Assembly: GCA_043798715.1 (NCBI GenBank)
Contig: JAZDOK010000001.1
Span: forward strand, 1 to 64,000
Direction of reading: 5' to 3'
Length of the DNA: 64,000 nt
From: JAZDOK01 sp043798715
GTDB lineage: Bacteria; Vulcanimicrobiota; JAZDOK01
Shown piece after piece: positions 33,535-41,723 of this stretch. The notes under the pieces were generated by a model. The model was not told the DNA's origin. It made no database searches and saw nothing but the letters and a program-made list of their open reading frames with translations. The position numbers were made by a program, and so were the translations under genes. Position 1 is the first letter of the stretch. Every line of letters begins with the position of its first letter.

Positions 33535-35136
33535 TCAGCCGTTTACTTTATGGTAGAGCCACTTGGCGGCCATGGTCCCGACCACGCCGATGGCCCCTCC
33601 AATCGCCAGGAATGGCGCCACCACCGGCACCAGGAACGAGGCGGCGCTCACGGTGGCAAATAAGGCGGTAGTGGCGCTGAAGGCCTTGTCCGCCTTGGAA
33701 ACTTCGGGATTCTTGATGTCCTTGGCCGCGGTGTAGATGGCGTCGGCGGCCAGAAGCATGCCCACTCCGGGGATCAGCGTCTTAAGGACGGCCGAGGTCG
33801 TGCCCAGGGCCGCGGTTCTGGCTGCTCCGGTCAGGAGTTTACCGGCGACGGCCGATCCGGCCTCAACCCCGCCAATAACCAGCCCGCCTCCGAGGCCCGC
33901 CGTCTTGAGGACGGTTCCCAGGGTATCCTTCTTGAAGGACGTCTTGTAATCAGTGACCATCTTCTCCATGGATTCCTTGAAAGTGAGCTTTGTCTGGGGC
34001 GGAAGGTTTTTCTTCTCCGCCTCGACTTTAGCGCGATTCTCGTCGATCATGTAATCCATGAATTTCCCGTATTCCTTCTGGAAACCCTGGGTCGAGGAAA
34101 TCAGGTCCTTGCGGGTTCCCGGCTCTCCAAGAGCGGTTGCGGGCATGGAGAGCAGCATATCCAGTTTGGATTGAGCCGCATTCAGACCCTCTTTCTTTTC
34201 GTATTTTTCAAGATAACTCTTAATCTGGTCCTCGGAGATCGCGCCTTTCTGCACGAGCTGGCCGAAGGCCATCTTGTCTTCCACTTTTCTCTGGGTCAGC
34301 TTCTCAATGCCCTTGAGAACGAGGTATTCGGCGGGCAGAAGCATGGCGAAGACACCGGCGACGAGGCCGGGGGAGATCCCCGTGTTCCGGGCAATCTGAG
34401 CGAAGTCATGACCCTCGGAGGCCGCTTTATTAAGGGCCTCGCCGGTCATCCCGACCGCGGAAAGAGGGTAGATCGTGTTGGTGAAATGATTGATGGTGGA
34501 GGTGGCCATTAAAGTGTAGCCCAATACCGGGTGGTTTTTCCTCAGAGCGAAACCGGCGGCGAAGGAGAGGAGCTGAGGGGCCTCTATGGCCGCCTGTCCT
34601 GCCGCCGCCACGATGGTCAGACCCTTGTTGGTCCCGAGCTGCTTGGCCAGCGGAGTTTCCTTGAGATTGTCGAACTGGGTTACGCCCGCGGCGCCGTCCT
34701 GGTTGACGTCGTAACTGGAGGCAAGCTTTTTCCATGTGTCCCCGGAGGGATCAGCCAGGAAACTCTTCAAGTTATCAATTCCGTCAACCTGAACAGTCGT
34801 ATCCGCGTTGAAAATCGCCTTGGCCGCAGTGGCGTGGGCCTGTTCGTGGACATAGGCCACGGCGCCCAGGGGATCGCTGGGATACATCATAAAATCGGCT
34901 ACAATGCCGACCCCGGCCAACATACCACCGATGGTGCCGGCTTTGCCCCCATCATGAGGAGCAAGGTTGGCGGAAAGCGGACCCGAAATCTCCCTGGAGC
35001 TCTTTTCCGAGAGAGTCACCCGGTCAACCGGGGACGGCGTCTGCTTTTCATCAGCAGCCTTCCGCCCTTCGGCGGCGACCATCCCTTCCTTAAGCTTCCT
35101 GAGCTCGACGGGGCCGAGTTTTCCGATTGCATCCAT
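33535..35136 (-). CDS. Membrane protein with HExxH and EF-hand-like motifs
   Basis: 533 residues from ATG 35136, chosen for AGGAGG upstream and because a promoter overlaps the longer reading frame. N-terminus: polar, with PVDRVTLS. A hydrophobic segment (about 67-84) precedes HEQAH (97-101), which fits a zinc-metallopeptidase HExxH. DVNQDG (143-148) resembles an EF-hand calcium loop. More hydrophobic segments follow (about 180-240, 265-285), then a polar helical stretch and a glycine/alanine-rich membrane-like C-terminus (about 400-530). A site-2-protease-like (M50) membrane peptidase is possible, but the third zinc ligand is not evident. Function unknown. Confidence 0.75.
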   Translation of the reverse strand: MDAIGKLGPVELRKLKEGMVAAEGRKAADEKQTPSPVDRVTLSEKSSREISGPLSANLAPHDGGKAGTIGGMLAGVGIVADFMMYPSDPLGAVAYVHEQAHATAAKAIFNADTTVQVDGIDNLKSFLADPSGDTWKKLASSYDVNQDGAAGVTQFDNLKETPLAKQLGTNKGLTIVAAAGQAAIEAPQLLSFAAGFALRKNHPVLGYTLMATSTINHFTNTIYPLSAVGMTGEALNKAASEGHDFAQIARNTGISPGLVAGVFAMLLPAEYLVLKGIEKLTQRKVEDKMAFGQLVQKGAISEDQIKSYLEKYEKKEGLNAAQSKLDMLLSMPATALGEPGTRKDLISSTQGFQKEYGKFMDYMIDENRAKVEAEKKNLPPQTKLTFKESMEKMVTDYKTSFKKDTLGTVLKTAGLGGGLVIGGVEAGSAVAGKLLTGAARTAALGTTSAVLKTLIPGVGMLLAADAIYTAAKDIKNPEVSKADKAFSATTALFATVSAASFLVPVVAPFLAIGGAIGVVGTMAAKWLYHKVNG

Positions 35137-35197
35137 TAGCTCAATTCCTCCTAAAGCCGACAAAACACACATGGCGTTCCACCGGACCGCCATGCAC

Positions 35198-35226
35198 AGT
35201 ATAACAGTGCAAAAAGCCAAAAGCAA
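35198..35226 (-). promoter_or_regulatory. Extended -10 promoter for the HExxH membrane protein gene
   Basis: Read leftward: TTGCTT (35221-35226), 17 bases, TATACT (35198-35203) with TG two bases before it. Transcription would start near 35191, 55 bases ahead of the ATG at 35136. Confidence 0.6.
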
Positions 35227-35273
35227 TACAAAAATGTTAACGATTTGTTAAATTCCTGAACGGTCACCTCTTT

Positions 35274-35411
35274 ATGGAAACCGATAAAATTCATGCGTCC
35301 GGCCCGGAGGCGATAGTCAACTTCGGATTTGAAGGATGCCCCGGGGTTTTTCTCGAAAGCATTCCTGAAACAAAAGAGACGGTTTTAACCGGATCTCATG
35401 AAAGGGCGTGA
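35274..35411 (+). CDS. Possible 45-residue protein coupled to the receiver-GspE gene
   Basis: An ATG at 35274 opens 45 codons that end in TGA at 35409-35411, overlapping the GTG start of the next gene (GTGA). The product is soluble and slightly acidic (METDKIHASG ... TGSHERA) and matches no family I know. The 4-base overlap is typical of coupled genes and would explain the poorly placed ribosome site of the next start. There is no clear ribosome site for this ORF itself. Confidence 0.4.
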   Translation: METDKIHASGPEAIVNFGFEGCPGVFLESIPETKETVLTGSHERA

Positions 35412-37492
35412 ACTTCGTCGAACGGATCCTTCTGATCGAAGATAATCCACTGGTACTCAGGCTGTGGAAGGCCCAGCTCCGAAAAATGCACTTTGAGGTC
35501 AGCACGGCCATCAACGGCTACGACGGGCTGAACAAAGCGCTGCTCGAAAAGCCGGCCCTCATCCTGCTCGACTCGGTGATGCCCGAACTGGACGGTTTCG
35601 ACTTCCTCATGAAACTCCGCGCCAATCCGGCCCTGGCCGCCATCCCCGTAATTATCCTCTCTAATTTTAACTTTTCGGAGGACATCGAGCGCGCCCGGGA
35701 ACTCGGGGCCGCCGATTATCTTCTGAAATACGAGCTGACCCCGGCGAAACTTTTCGATACTATCAACACCGTCCTGAACCTGAAAAAAGAGGCGCCATCT
35801 TGTCCCCCCGGAGATCCCCTTGACCAGATGCTCCTGGACGCCGCCATCCTGGACCCGCAGGAATTGCAGGAGGCCCTGAAGGCCTCCAGTGCCCAACCTC
35901 TGCCCATGATCGAAACCATCGCGACCCTGGACTTTTTGGAACCCCCGGATAAATACCATTTCCTTGAACTTGCCTACCGGACGGATTTCGTCAGAATATC
36001 GGACTACACCGTCTCCCCCGAAGCGCTGGCCCTTATCCCCAAGAAGGCGGCGCTCGAGTGGAAGATCATACCGATCTCTTTAAAATCCTCCCGCCTCATG
36101 GTCGCCATGGTGGATCCAGGCGACATAGCCGCCCTTGACTTCGTGCGGCAGCTCACGGGAAAGGAAGTGCGGGCGGTCTATGCCACCCGGGAGGACATAG
36201 ACAAATCCCTTATCCTCTACTACGGCTCCCCCGACCTTCTGAACCAGCTCCGGAAGAACCTCATGATAGAGACCGCGGAGGACGAGAGCTGCCGGACTTT
36301 CAGCGACGCCTCTAAAATAATCCAGGACCAGGCCCCCGTGGTGGAACTCATGGACGTGCTAATCGTCAAGGCCCTTGATGAGCTGGCCAGCGACATCCAC
36401 CTCGAGCCGGCGGAGGAGGGGGAGATCATCCGCCTCAGGGTGGACGGTGTGCTTCACGACGTACAGACCCTTCCCAGGAGTATAGAGCCGGCCCTGGCCA
36501 CCAGAGTGAAGATTATGGCCGGGATGAACATATCCGAGCGCCGCCTGCCTCAGGACGGCCGCTTCCAGATCCGGATGAACGAGGAGACGGTGGATTTCAG
36601 GGTCTCCAGCATCCCGACTATCTACGGGGAAAAAATCGTGCTTCGGCTCCTCCGCCACCAGGGAGCGCTGGCAACCCTCGAGGGCCTCGGCTTCGATGAC
36701 GCGGCCCTCGCCGAATACCGCGCGATGGTCCGCCGGCCCTATGGCATGGTCATCCTGACCGGTCCCACCGGCAGCGGCAAGACTACAACCCTCTACTCCA
36801 CCCTCAATTATCTGAAGTCCCGCGACGTCAATATTATCAGCATCGAAGACCCGGTGGAATACCGCATCAGCGGTATAAACCAGATTCAGGTGCACCCCAG
36901 GATCGGCCTCACCTTCGCCACCGCCCTCCGCTCCATCCTGCGCCAGGATCCCAATATCATCCTGGTGGGGGAAATCCGGGACTATGAGACCGCAATACTG
37001 GCCGTCCAGGCCGCCCTCACCGGACACCTGGTGCTGACCACCCTTCATACCAATGACGCCCCGAGCGCTTTCATCCGCCTGGTGGACCTGGGGGTACCGC
37101 CATTCCTGGTCGCCTCCACCATTAACGGGGTGGTCGCCCAGCGCCTCATGCGCTGCATCTGCTCCGATTGCCGCCGGGAACAGGATTTGAGCGATGAGGA
37201 GATTGCGCGTCTGGGGGCGGAATACACGCCGGGAATCCGCTTCCAGAATGGAGCCGGCTGCACCTCCTGCCACCGCACCGGCTACCTGGGAAGAACGGCT
37301 GTCTTTGAGGTGCTGCCGCTCTCCAAAAATATCCGGACTTCCATCCAGGATCGTATGAACGCCGACTCCATGCGCGAAACAGCCCGCATTGAGGGCATGA
37401 AGACCCTGCGGGAGGCGGCCTGGGAAAAGGTCAAGGCGGGATTGAGCACCCTGGAGGAAATGTGGCGGGTGACGCTGGAGGAGGATAATTGA
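35408..37492 (+). CDS. Response-regulator receiver fused to GspE/PilB-type secretion ATPase
   Basis: 694 residues, GTG start. Residues 1-125 are a receiver domain: acidic pocket LLIEDN, the phospho-acceptor Asp in LLDSVMPELDG (near 57) and the conserved Lys in LLKYELTP. Residues 130-300 are the GspE/MshE N-terminal domain. The ATPase has Walker A GPTGSGKTTTLYS (452-464), Walker B ILVGEIRD (near 516) and a four-cysteine zinc site (CICSDC near 583; CTSCHRTG near 618). GspE/PilB ATPases drive type II secretion or type IV pilus extension. A phosphorylation switch in front of the motor is unusual. No other pilus or secretion gene is in the window. Confidence 0.92.
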   Translation: MNFVERILLIEDNPLVLRLWKAQLRKMHFEVSTAINGYDGLNKALLEKPALILLDSVMPELDGFDFLMKLRANPALAAIPVIILSNFNFSEDIERARELGAADYLLKYELTPAKLFDTINTVLNLKKEAPSCPPGDPLDQMLLDAAILDPQELQEALKASSAQPLPMIETIATLDFLEPPDKYHFLELAYRTDFVRISDYTVSPEALALIPKKAALEWKIIPISLKSSRLMVAMVDPGDIAALDFVRQLTGKEVRAVYATREDIDKSLILYYGSPDLLNQLRKNLMIETAEDESCRTFSDASKIIQDQAPVVELMDVLIVKALDELASDIHLEPAEEGEIIRLRVDGVLHDVQTLPRSIEPALATRVKIMAGMNISERRLPQDGRFQIRMNEETVDFRVSSIPTIYGEKIVLRLLRHQGALATLEGLGFDDAALAEYRAMVRRPYGMVILTGPTGSGKTTTLYSTLNYLKSRDVNIISIEDPVEYRISGINQIQVHPRIGLTFATALRSILRQDPNIILVGEIRDYETAILAVQAALTGHLVLTTLHTNDAPSAFIRLVDLGVPPFLVASTINGVVAQRLMRCICSDCRREQDLSDEEIARLGAEYTPGIRFQNGAGCTSCHRTGYLGRTAVFEVLPLSKNIRTSIQDRMNADSMRETARIEGMKTLREAAWEKVKAGLSTLEEMWRVTLEEDN

Positions 37493-37493
37493 T

Positions 37494-37898
37494 ATGGAAC
37501 CAAAGATTTTTTTTCTGATCGTCTGCCGGGAGGTCCTGCAGAGCGTGGACGACGCGAGGCAAATCGGCTGCATTCATATCTATGATACCCTCTATGCCTC
37601 AAATTTTCCTCATACCATTCCCAAGATGACCTTCGTGGCCCGCTACGGCCTGGGGCAGGGCACCTTCACCCACCACTTCGAGATCCACGACCAGGGGCGC
37701 CTTCTCTATAAAGCGCCCCCCACGGAATTTATCCTGCCCAGCGAATTCGATTCTGCAACCGACGTTTTCACCCTGGACGACATAGCCATCGAAAGCGCCG
37801 GAATCTACTGGATAAAATCCTGCATCAACGGGGTCGAGGCTGCCCGAACTCCCCTCCTGGTAACCTTCCTTCCGGAATCCGGTGAAGATCGTGCCTGA
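37494..37898 (+). CDS. Small protein of unknown function (DUF6941-like)
   Basis: 134 residues, starting one base after the stop of the receiver-GspE gene, so cotranscribed. The sequence is beta-rich (FFLIVCREVLQS, ARYGLGQGTFTHHFEIHDQG, SAGIYWIKSCINGVEA) and fits the general look of DUF6941-type proteins with an immunoglobulin-like fold, but that is from memory. The role is unknown. Confidence 0.7.
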   Translation: MEPKIFFLIVCREVLQSVDDARQIGCIHIYDTLYASNFPHTIPKMTFVARYGLGQGTFTHHFEIHDQGRLLYKAPPTEFILPSEFDSATDVFTLDDIAIESAGIYWIKSCINGVEAARTPLLVTFLPESGEDRA

Positions 37899-37919
37899 GG
37901 CCGGACCCATTTTCGAAAG

Positions 37920-40625
37920 TTGGGACTTTCCGCCTTGCCTGACCGGCAGATAAGCGCGCGGAGCGCCTTCGATTCAGAGCGCGTCACCAAGCGCTTCTAC
38001 AACCGCTTCAAGACGGAACACGGCGTCTTCCTCGGGTTCATTCGGGGCATCCCGGATGAGGAGTTTTCCCGCCGGTATGCCTCCATTCTGCTCAACCGCC
38101 TCATGTTCATCTACTTCATCCAGCAGAAGGGCTTCCTGAACGGCGACGTCCACTACCTGCGCACCCGCCTGGAAGAGTGCCGGAAAAAGAAAAAGAATGT
38201 CTTTTACTCCTCCTTTCTACTGCCGCTTTTCTTCGATGGTTTCGCCAGAAGAGAAGCGGAGCGCCCGGCTGAGACCAACCGCCTCCTCGGGCGGGTGCCA
38301 TATTTGAACGGAGGCCTCTTTCTGCGCCACACGATCGAAGAAGAATACGGCTCCAACATCCGAATCGAGGATGCGGCTTTCGGGAAGCTCTTTGAATTCT
38401 TCGATCAATACCGGTGGCGCCTGGACGAGCGGCCGCCCGGGCAAGATGACGAGCTCAACCCCGACGTGCTCGGCTGCATCTTCGAGAAATATATCAGCCA
38501 GAAACAGATGGGGGCCTATTACACCGGGGAGGACATCACCGGTTACATCGGCAGGAACACCATCGTTCCTCATCTTTTCGACGCCGCCCGAAAAAAATAT
38601 CCGGCCGCTTTCGAAGGAGAGGCATCCGTTTTAAGGCATCTCCGGGCCGACCCCGACCGCTACCTCTTCGACGCCTTCAAATTCGGCGCGGACCTTCCCC
38701 TTCCCGAAGAGATCGCGGCGGGACTTTCGGATGTCTCCAGGCGCACGGGATGGAACCGCCCGGCACCCGAAGCATACGCCCTCCCCACCGAGATCTGGCG
38801 CGAGGCGGCCGCCAGAAGGAAGCGCTGCGAAGAGGTGCGGGGAAAACTCGCCGGAGGCGAAGTCCGCTCCATCAACGATCTCATCACCTGCAACCTGGAC
38901 CTCCGCCGTTTTGCGCAGGATGCCATCGAGCGTTGCGAGGGGCCCGAAATTTTACGCGCCTTCTGGCACGCCATCCGGGAAGTCACCGTTCTCGATCCCG
39001 CCTGCGGCTCCGGCGCCTTCCTCTTTGCGGCCCTCAATATCCTGGAGCCCTTATACGAGGCGTGCCTCGGCCGCATGCAGTTTTTCGTGGAGGAAGATGC
39101 GCATTCCGGGAAAAAGAGCCGACCCGAAAAAACAAGCGACTTCAAGAAAATACTCGATCTGGTCAAAACCCATCCCAACCGGCACTGTTTTATTCTAAAA
39201 TCCATCATCACCGGCAACCTCTTCGGCGTGGACATCATGGATGAGGCGGTGGAAACCTGCAAACTGCGCCTCTTCCTGAAACTCGCGGCCCAGGCGGAGC
39301 GGGCGGAGGATATCGGGCCCCTGCCCGACGTTGATTTTAACATCCGCGCCGGAAACTCGCTGGTGGGATTTGCCGCCCCGGAGGGACTCAAACAATCTCC
39401 TAAAGAGGATCTCGACAGGCGTTTGAGGGGGCTTAAAGACGAGCTGAACCGGGACCTGGCGAAAGAATACCAAGTGGATCTTTCAAAGCCCGAGGCCTAT
39501 GAGGCGTGGCTGGCCTCCCACAAGCCTTTTCATTGGGTTGCCGAATTTTACGGCGTCCTGAAATCCGGCGGATTCGACGTCATAATAGGAAACCCGCCGT
39601 ACGTGGAAACCGGGAATGTTCCCGATTACAACGTGCGTGGGTTTGCCACGGAGGATTGCGGGGATCTTTATGCCCTTATGATGGAGCGGTCAAGTCAATT
39701 GCTGTCCCCTGGCGGTTTCATGGGGATGATCGTCCCCGTTTCCATAACGAGTACCGACGGATTCGACAGCCTTCGCCGATGCCTCATAAAAACGGAACAC
39801 GCCTGCTGGTGCCTAAGTTTCGCCGAACGCCCCTCGAAGCTCTTCACCGGAGTTGAGAAGCGGCTGACAATCTGGTTGATGAGCAACAGGCCGGCAGATG
39901 AACGGCTGTTTTTGTCGAATTATCGCCGTTGGTTTTCTGAAGAGCGGGGCAACCTGTTTTCAAACATCCTTTTCATTGCCGGGAAAAATTTGCCGCATCT
40001 GGCGGGATCTTCCATCCCCAAGGTTGCGCGACCGGCTGAGATTCGGATTCTCGGGAAGCTCTCAAAACAGGCCCGGCTGGGCTCGTTTCTCCTTAAGGAC
40101 TCGCCCAATATCATTTACTATACGCGGAAAGTACGCTACTTCGTCCAATTCCTTGATTTCATACCCGGGATTGCCGATGCTGAAGGTCATCGCCTGGAAC
40201 CCTCTGAACTTAAGATGCTCCGCTTCTCTTCTCCCGAACAGCGGGATGCCGCCCTGGCTTTACTTAACTCCGGGCTTTTCTACTGGTTTTTCTCGGCCTA
40301 CTCCGATGTGCGAAATGTCAACCGGCGCGAGATCGGGGCCTTTCCATGCTCCCTTGATAAAATGAACCGCAACGTCGTCAAAGAGCTTCGGCATTTGTGC
40401 CAAACACTGATGGCGGACTTCAGGAAGCATTCGAAGATGCTGACGAACAACTATGGAAGTCATGGTCAACTCACCATCCAGACCTTCCAGCCAAGATTGA
40501 GCAAGCCGATCATGGACGAGATCGATCGGGTCCTGGCGAGACACTACGGCCTCACTGACGAGGAACTCGATTTCATCATCAACTGCGACATCAAATACCG
40601 CATGGGGGACGCCATTTTTTCCTGA
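37920..40625 (+). CDS. Eco57I/BREX-PglX-like DNA adenine methyltransferase, N-terminally short
   Basis: 901 residues from TTG 37920 (TTG 37935 is also possible; an in-frame stop at 37896 bars a longer start). The SAM-binding motif DPACGSGAFLFAAL lies near 360 and the adenine-methyltransferase catalytic NPPY motif (IIGNPPYVETGN) near 557. The C-terminal part resembles the TaqI-like target-recognition domain. The family is type IIG restriction-modification enzymes and BREX PglX. Many full-length members have an additional N-terminal domain (some with nuclease motifs) before VTKRFYNRFKTEH; here the protein begins right at this point. No partner nuclease or BREX gene is nearby, so it may be a lone methyltransferase or a truncated defence gene. 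Confidence 0.88.
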   Translation: MGLSALPDRQISARSAFDSERVTKRFYNRFKTEHGVFLGFIRGIPDEEFSRRYASILLNRLMFIYFIQQKGFLNGDVHYLRTRLEECRKKKKNVFYSSFLLPLFFDGFARREAERPAETNRLLGRVPYLNGGLFLRHTIEEEYGSNIRIEDAAFGKLFEFFDQYRWRLDERPPGQDDELNPDVLGCIFEKYISQKQMGAYYTGEDITGYIGRNTIVPHLFDAARKKYPAAFEGEASVLRHLRADPDRYLFDAFKFGADLPLPEEIAAGLSDVSRRTGWNRPAPEAYALPTEIWREAAARRKRCEEVRGKLAGGEVRSINDLITCNLDLRRFAQDAIERCEGPEILRAFWHAIREVTVLDPACGSGAFLFAALNILEPLYEACLGRMQFFVEEDAHSGKKSRPEKTSDFKKILDLVKTHPNRHCFILKSIITGNLFGVDIMDEAVETCKLRLFLKLAAQAERAEDIGPLPDVDFNIRAGNSLVGFAAPEGLKQSPKEDLDRRLRGLKDELNRDLAKEYQVDLSKPEAYEAWLASHKPFHWVAEFYGVLKSGGFDVIIGNPPYVETGNVPDYNVRGFATEDCGDLYALMMERSSQLLSPGGFMGMIVPVSITSTDGFDSLRRCLIKTEHACWCLSFAERPSKLFTGVEKRLTIWLMSNRPADERLFLSNYRRWFSEERGNLFSNILFIAGKNLPHLAGSSIPKVARPAEIRILGKLSKQARLGSFLLKDSPNIIYYTRKVRYFVQFLDFIPGIADAEGHRLEPSELKMLRFSSPEQRDAALALLNSGLFYWFFSAYSDVRNVNRREIGAFPCSLDKMNRNVVKELRHLCQTLMADFRKHSKMLTNNYGSHGQLTIQTFQPRLSKPIMDEIDRVLARHYGLTDEELDFIINCDIKYRMGDAIFS

Positions 40626-40666
40626 AAATCGGATCCAAACGTTAACAATTTGGAAACACAACACCC

Positions 40667-40695
40667 TTTACAGCGACCCCGGCCTGTGGCATAAT
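40667..40695 (+). promoter_or_regulatory. Sigma-70-like promoter ahead of the small-RNA candidate
   Basis: TTTACA (40667-40672), exactly 17 bases, CATAAT (40690-40695). It lies 42 bases after the methyltransferase stop and only about 45 bases before an intrinsic terminator. Confidence 0.55.
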
Positions 40696-40701
40696 ACGAT
40701 C

Positions 40702-40766
40702 AAGTTATCGGTGTTGGTAAGGTGTTGGCTAAATTGGGAGACCACGGCAATTTGCCGTGGTTTTTC
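40702..40766 (+). ncRNA. Candidate small RNA (about 65 nt)
   Basis: Defined only by a promoter ending at 40695 and a terminator at 40741-40765. The transcript contains two GGTGTTGG boxes (around 40710 and 40721) separated by TAA, before the terminator stem. It has no ORF. It could instead be only the methyltransferase terminator with a chance promoter. Confidence 0.35.
40741..40765 (+). terminator. Intrinsic terminator
   Basis: Stem ACCACGGC...GCCGTGGT (40741-40748 and 40754-40761) with a short AATTT loop, followed by TTTT. It serves the methyltransferase gene, the small-RNA candidate, or both. Confidence 0.85.
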
Positions 40767-40870
40767 AATTTTATGGAAGGTTGAGCACGCAGAATTAGAA
40801 TTATGCCTAACAGGGTAAAAACTCTCACGTCAGATGGATCAAAAACGGGGAGCACTCCAAGGCGGAGTGA

Positions 40871-40898
40871 TTGACTTTTCTTTTCTCATCATGATAAA
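40871..40898 (+). promoter_or_regulatory. Putative promoter of the alpha/beta hydrolase gene
   Basis: TTGACT (40871-40876), 16 bases, GATAAA (40893-40898). Transcription would begin near 40905, 46 bases before the ATG. Confidence 0.5.
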
Positions 40899-40950
40899 AT
40901 GCCTACGGGTGCGCGGAATCTTTTTATGGCGCCGCAGCATCCTCTAAAAA

Positions 40951-41649
40951 ATGTCAAAGCACGAAAAAAGCGATAAAATACGTTGTCTTCTGATCCACGG
41001 ATTCGCCGGGAGTGTCCGGGAGGTATCTCCCCTCGCCGAGTACCTTTCCGGGAGGGGCTATGCGACTTCCTGCATCCGGCTGAGCGGCCACACCGGGAAG
41101 AAGAGCGACCTGGCCGGGAGCGATAATGAGAGCTGGATCCGCTCCGCTGAAGAGGCCCTTCTCGATCGCGGGTGCTCCAGTGAACGCCTTTTTCTCATCG
41201 GCTTTTCCATGGGAGGCCTGATCGCCGTTCAACTGGCACAGAAATATCGGTTGGAAGGAATTGTCACCCTTAACATGCCTATTTATTACTGGGACGTCCG
41301 GAAGTTCCTGAAACATCTCGGCAAGGATTTCAGGACGGGGCGGTTTGAGACGCTGAAACGCTATTTCCGCTCCTCGATCGACATGCCTTTTGAGGCCGTC
41401 TTTAACTTCAGGATCCTCCTGGAGAAGACCAAGCCCCTGCTGAAGAAAACAACCTGCCCCCTCTCCATCCACCAGTCCCTCGAAGACGATGTCGTGCACT
41501 CCAGAAGCGCCGAGTTCATTTATCAGAACGCGGGGTCAACGAAAAAGGAAGTGAAATACTACCCCGGCGCCGGGCACATGATTTGTCACAGCCCCGCCTC
41601 CGGCGAGGTCTTCAGGGACGTCGAAGCGTTCCTCCGATCCGCGGATTAA
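40951..41649 (+). CDS. Alpha/beta hydrolase (Est30/monoacylglycerol-lipase type)
   Basis: 232 residues. The triad is visible: nucleophile Ser in GFSMGG (near residue 90), an Asp in LEDDVVHSRSA and His in PGAGHMICHS. The oxyanion-hole HGFAGS lies near residue 16. Length and order match carboxylesterases such as Est30, which cut short esters of glycerol or acyl chains. No signal peptide. It stands alone with its own promoter and converges on the permease gene. Confidence 0.92.
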   Translation: MSKHEKSDKIRCLLIHGFAGSVREVSPLAEYLSGRGYATSCIRLSGHTGKKSDLAGSDNESWIRSAEEALLDRGCSSERLFLIGFSMGGLIAVQLAQKYRLEGIVTLNMPIYYWDVRKFLKHLGKDFRTGRFETLKRYFRSSIDMPFEAVFNFRILLEKTKPLLKKTTCPLSIHQSLEDDVVHSRSAEFIYQNAGSTKKEVKYYPGAGHMICHSPASGEVFRDVEAFLRSAD

Positions 41650-41723
41650 GAAAATCCGGGGTCTTCCGGCTCCGCCTGTATTTCCTCCCGGTGCGCCGAT
41701 AAAATCAGCACCGAAAGCATAGA

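Larger units (their letters stand above)
40626..40950. other. Gap with small-RNA candidate and hydrolase promoter
   Basis: 325 bases. They hold a promoter-terminator pair that could define a small RNA (40667-40766), a small hairpin CACTCC-aaggc-GGAGTG (40854-40870) and the promoter of the hydrolase gene (40871-40898). No ORF is seen. Confidence 0.6.

Noticed and set aside
36359..37573. Long leftward ORF (404 codons) opposite receiver-GspE
   Set aside because: Antisense to clear Walker and zinc motifs; no recognisable domain.
41689..41714. CGGTGC...GCACCG hairpin as terminator between hydrolase and permease
   Set aside because: Short stem, 13-base loop and no T-run; too weak to list.
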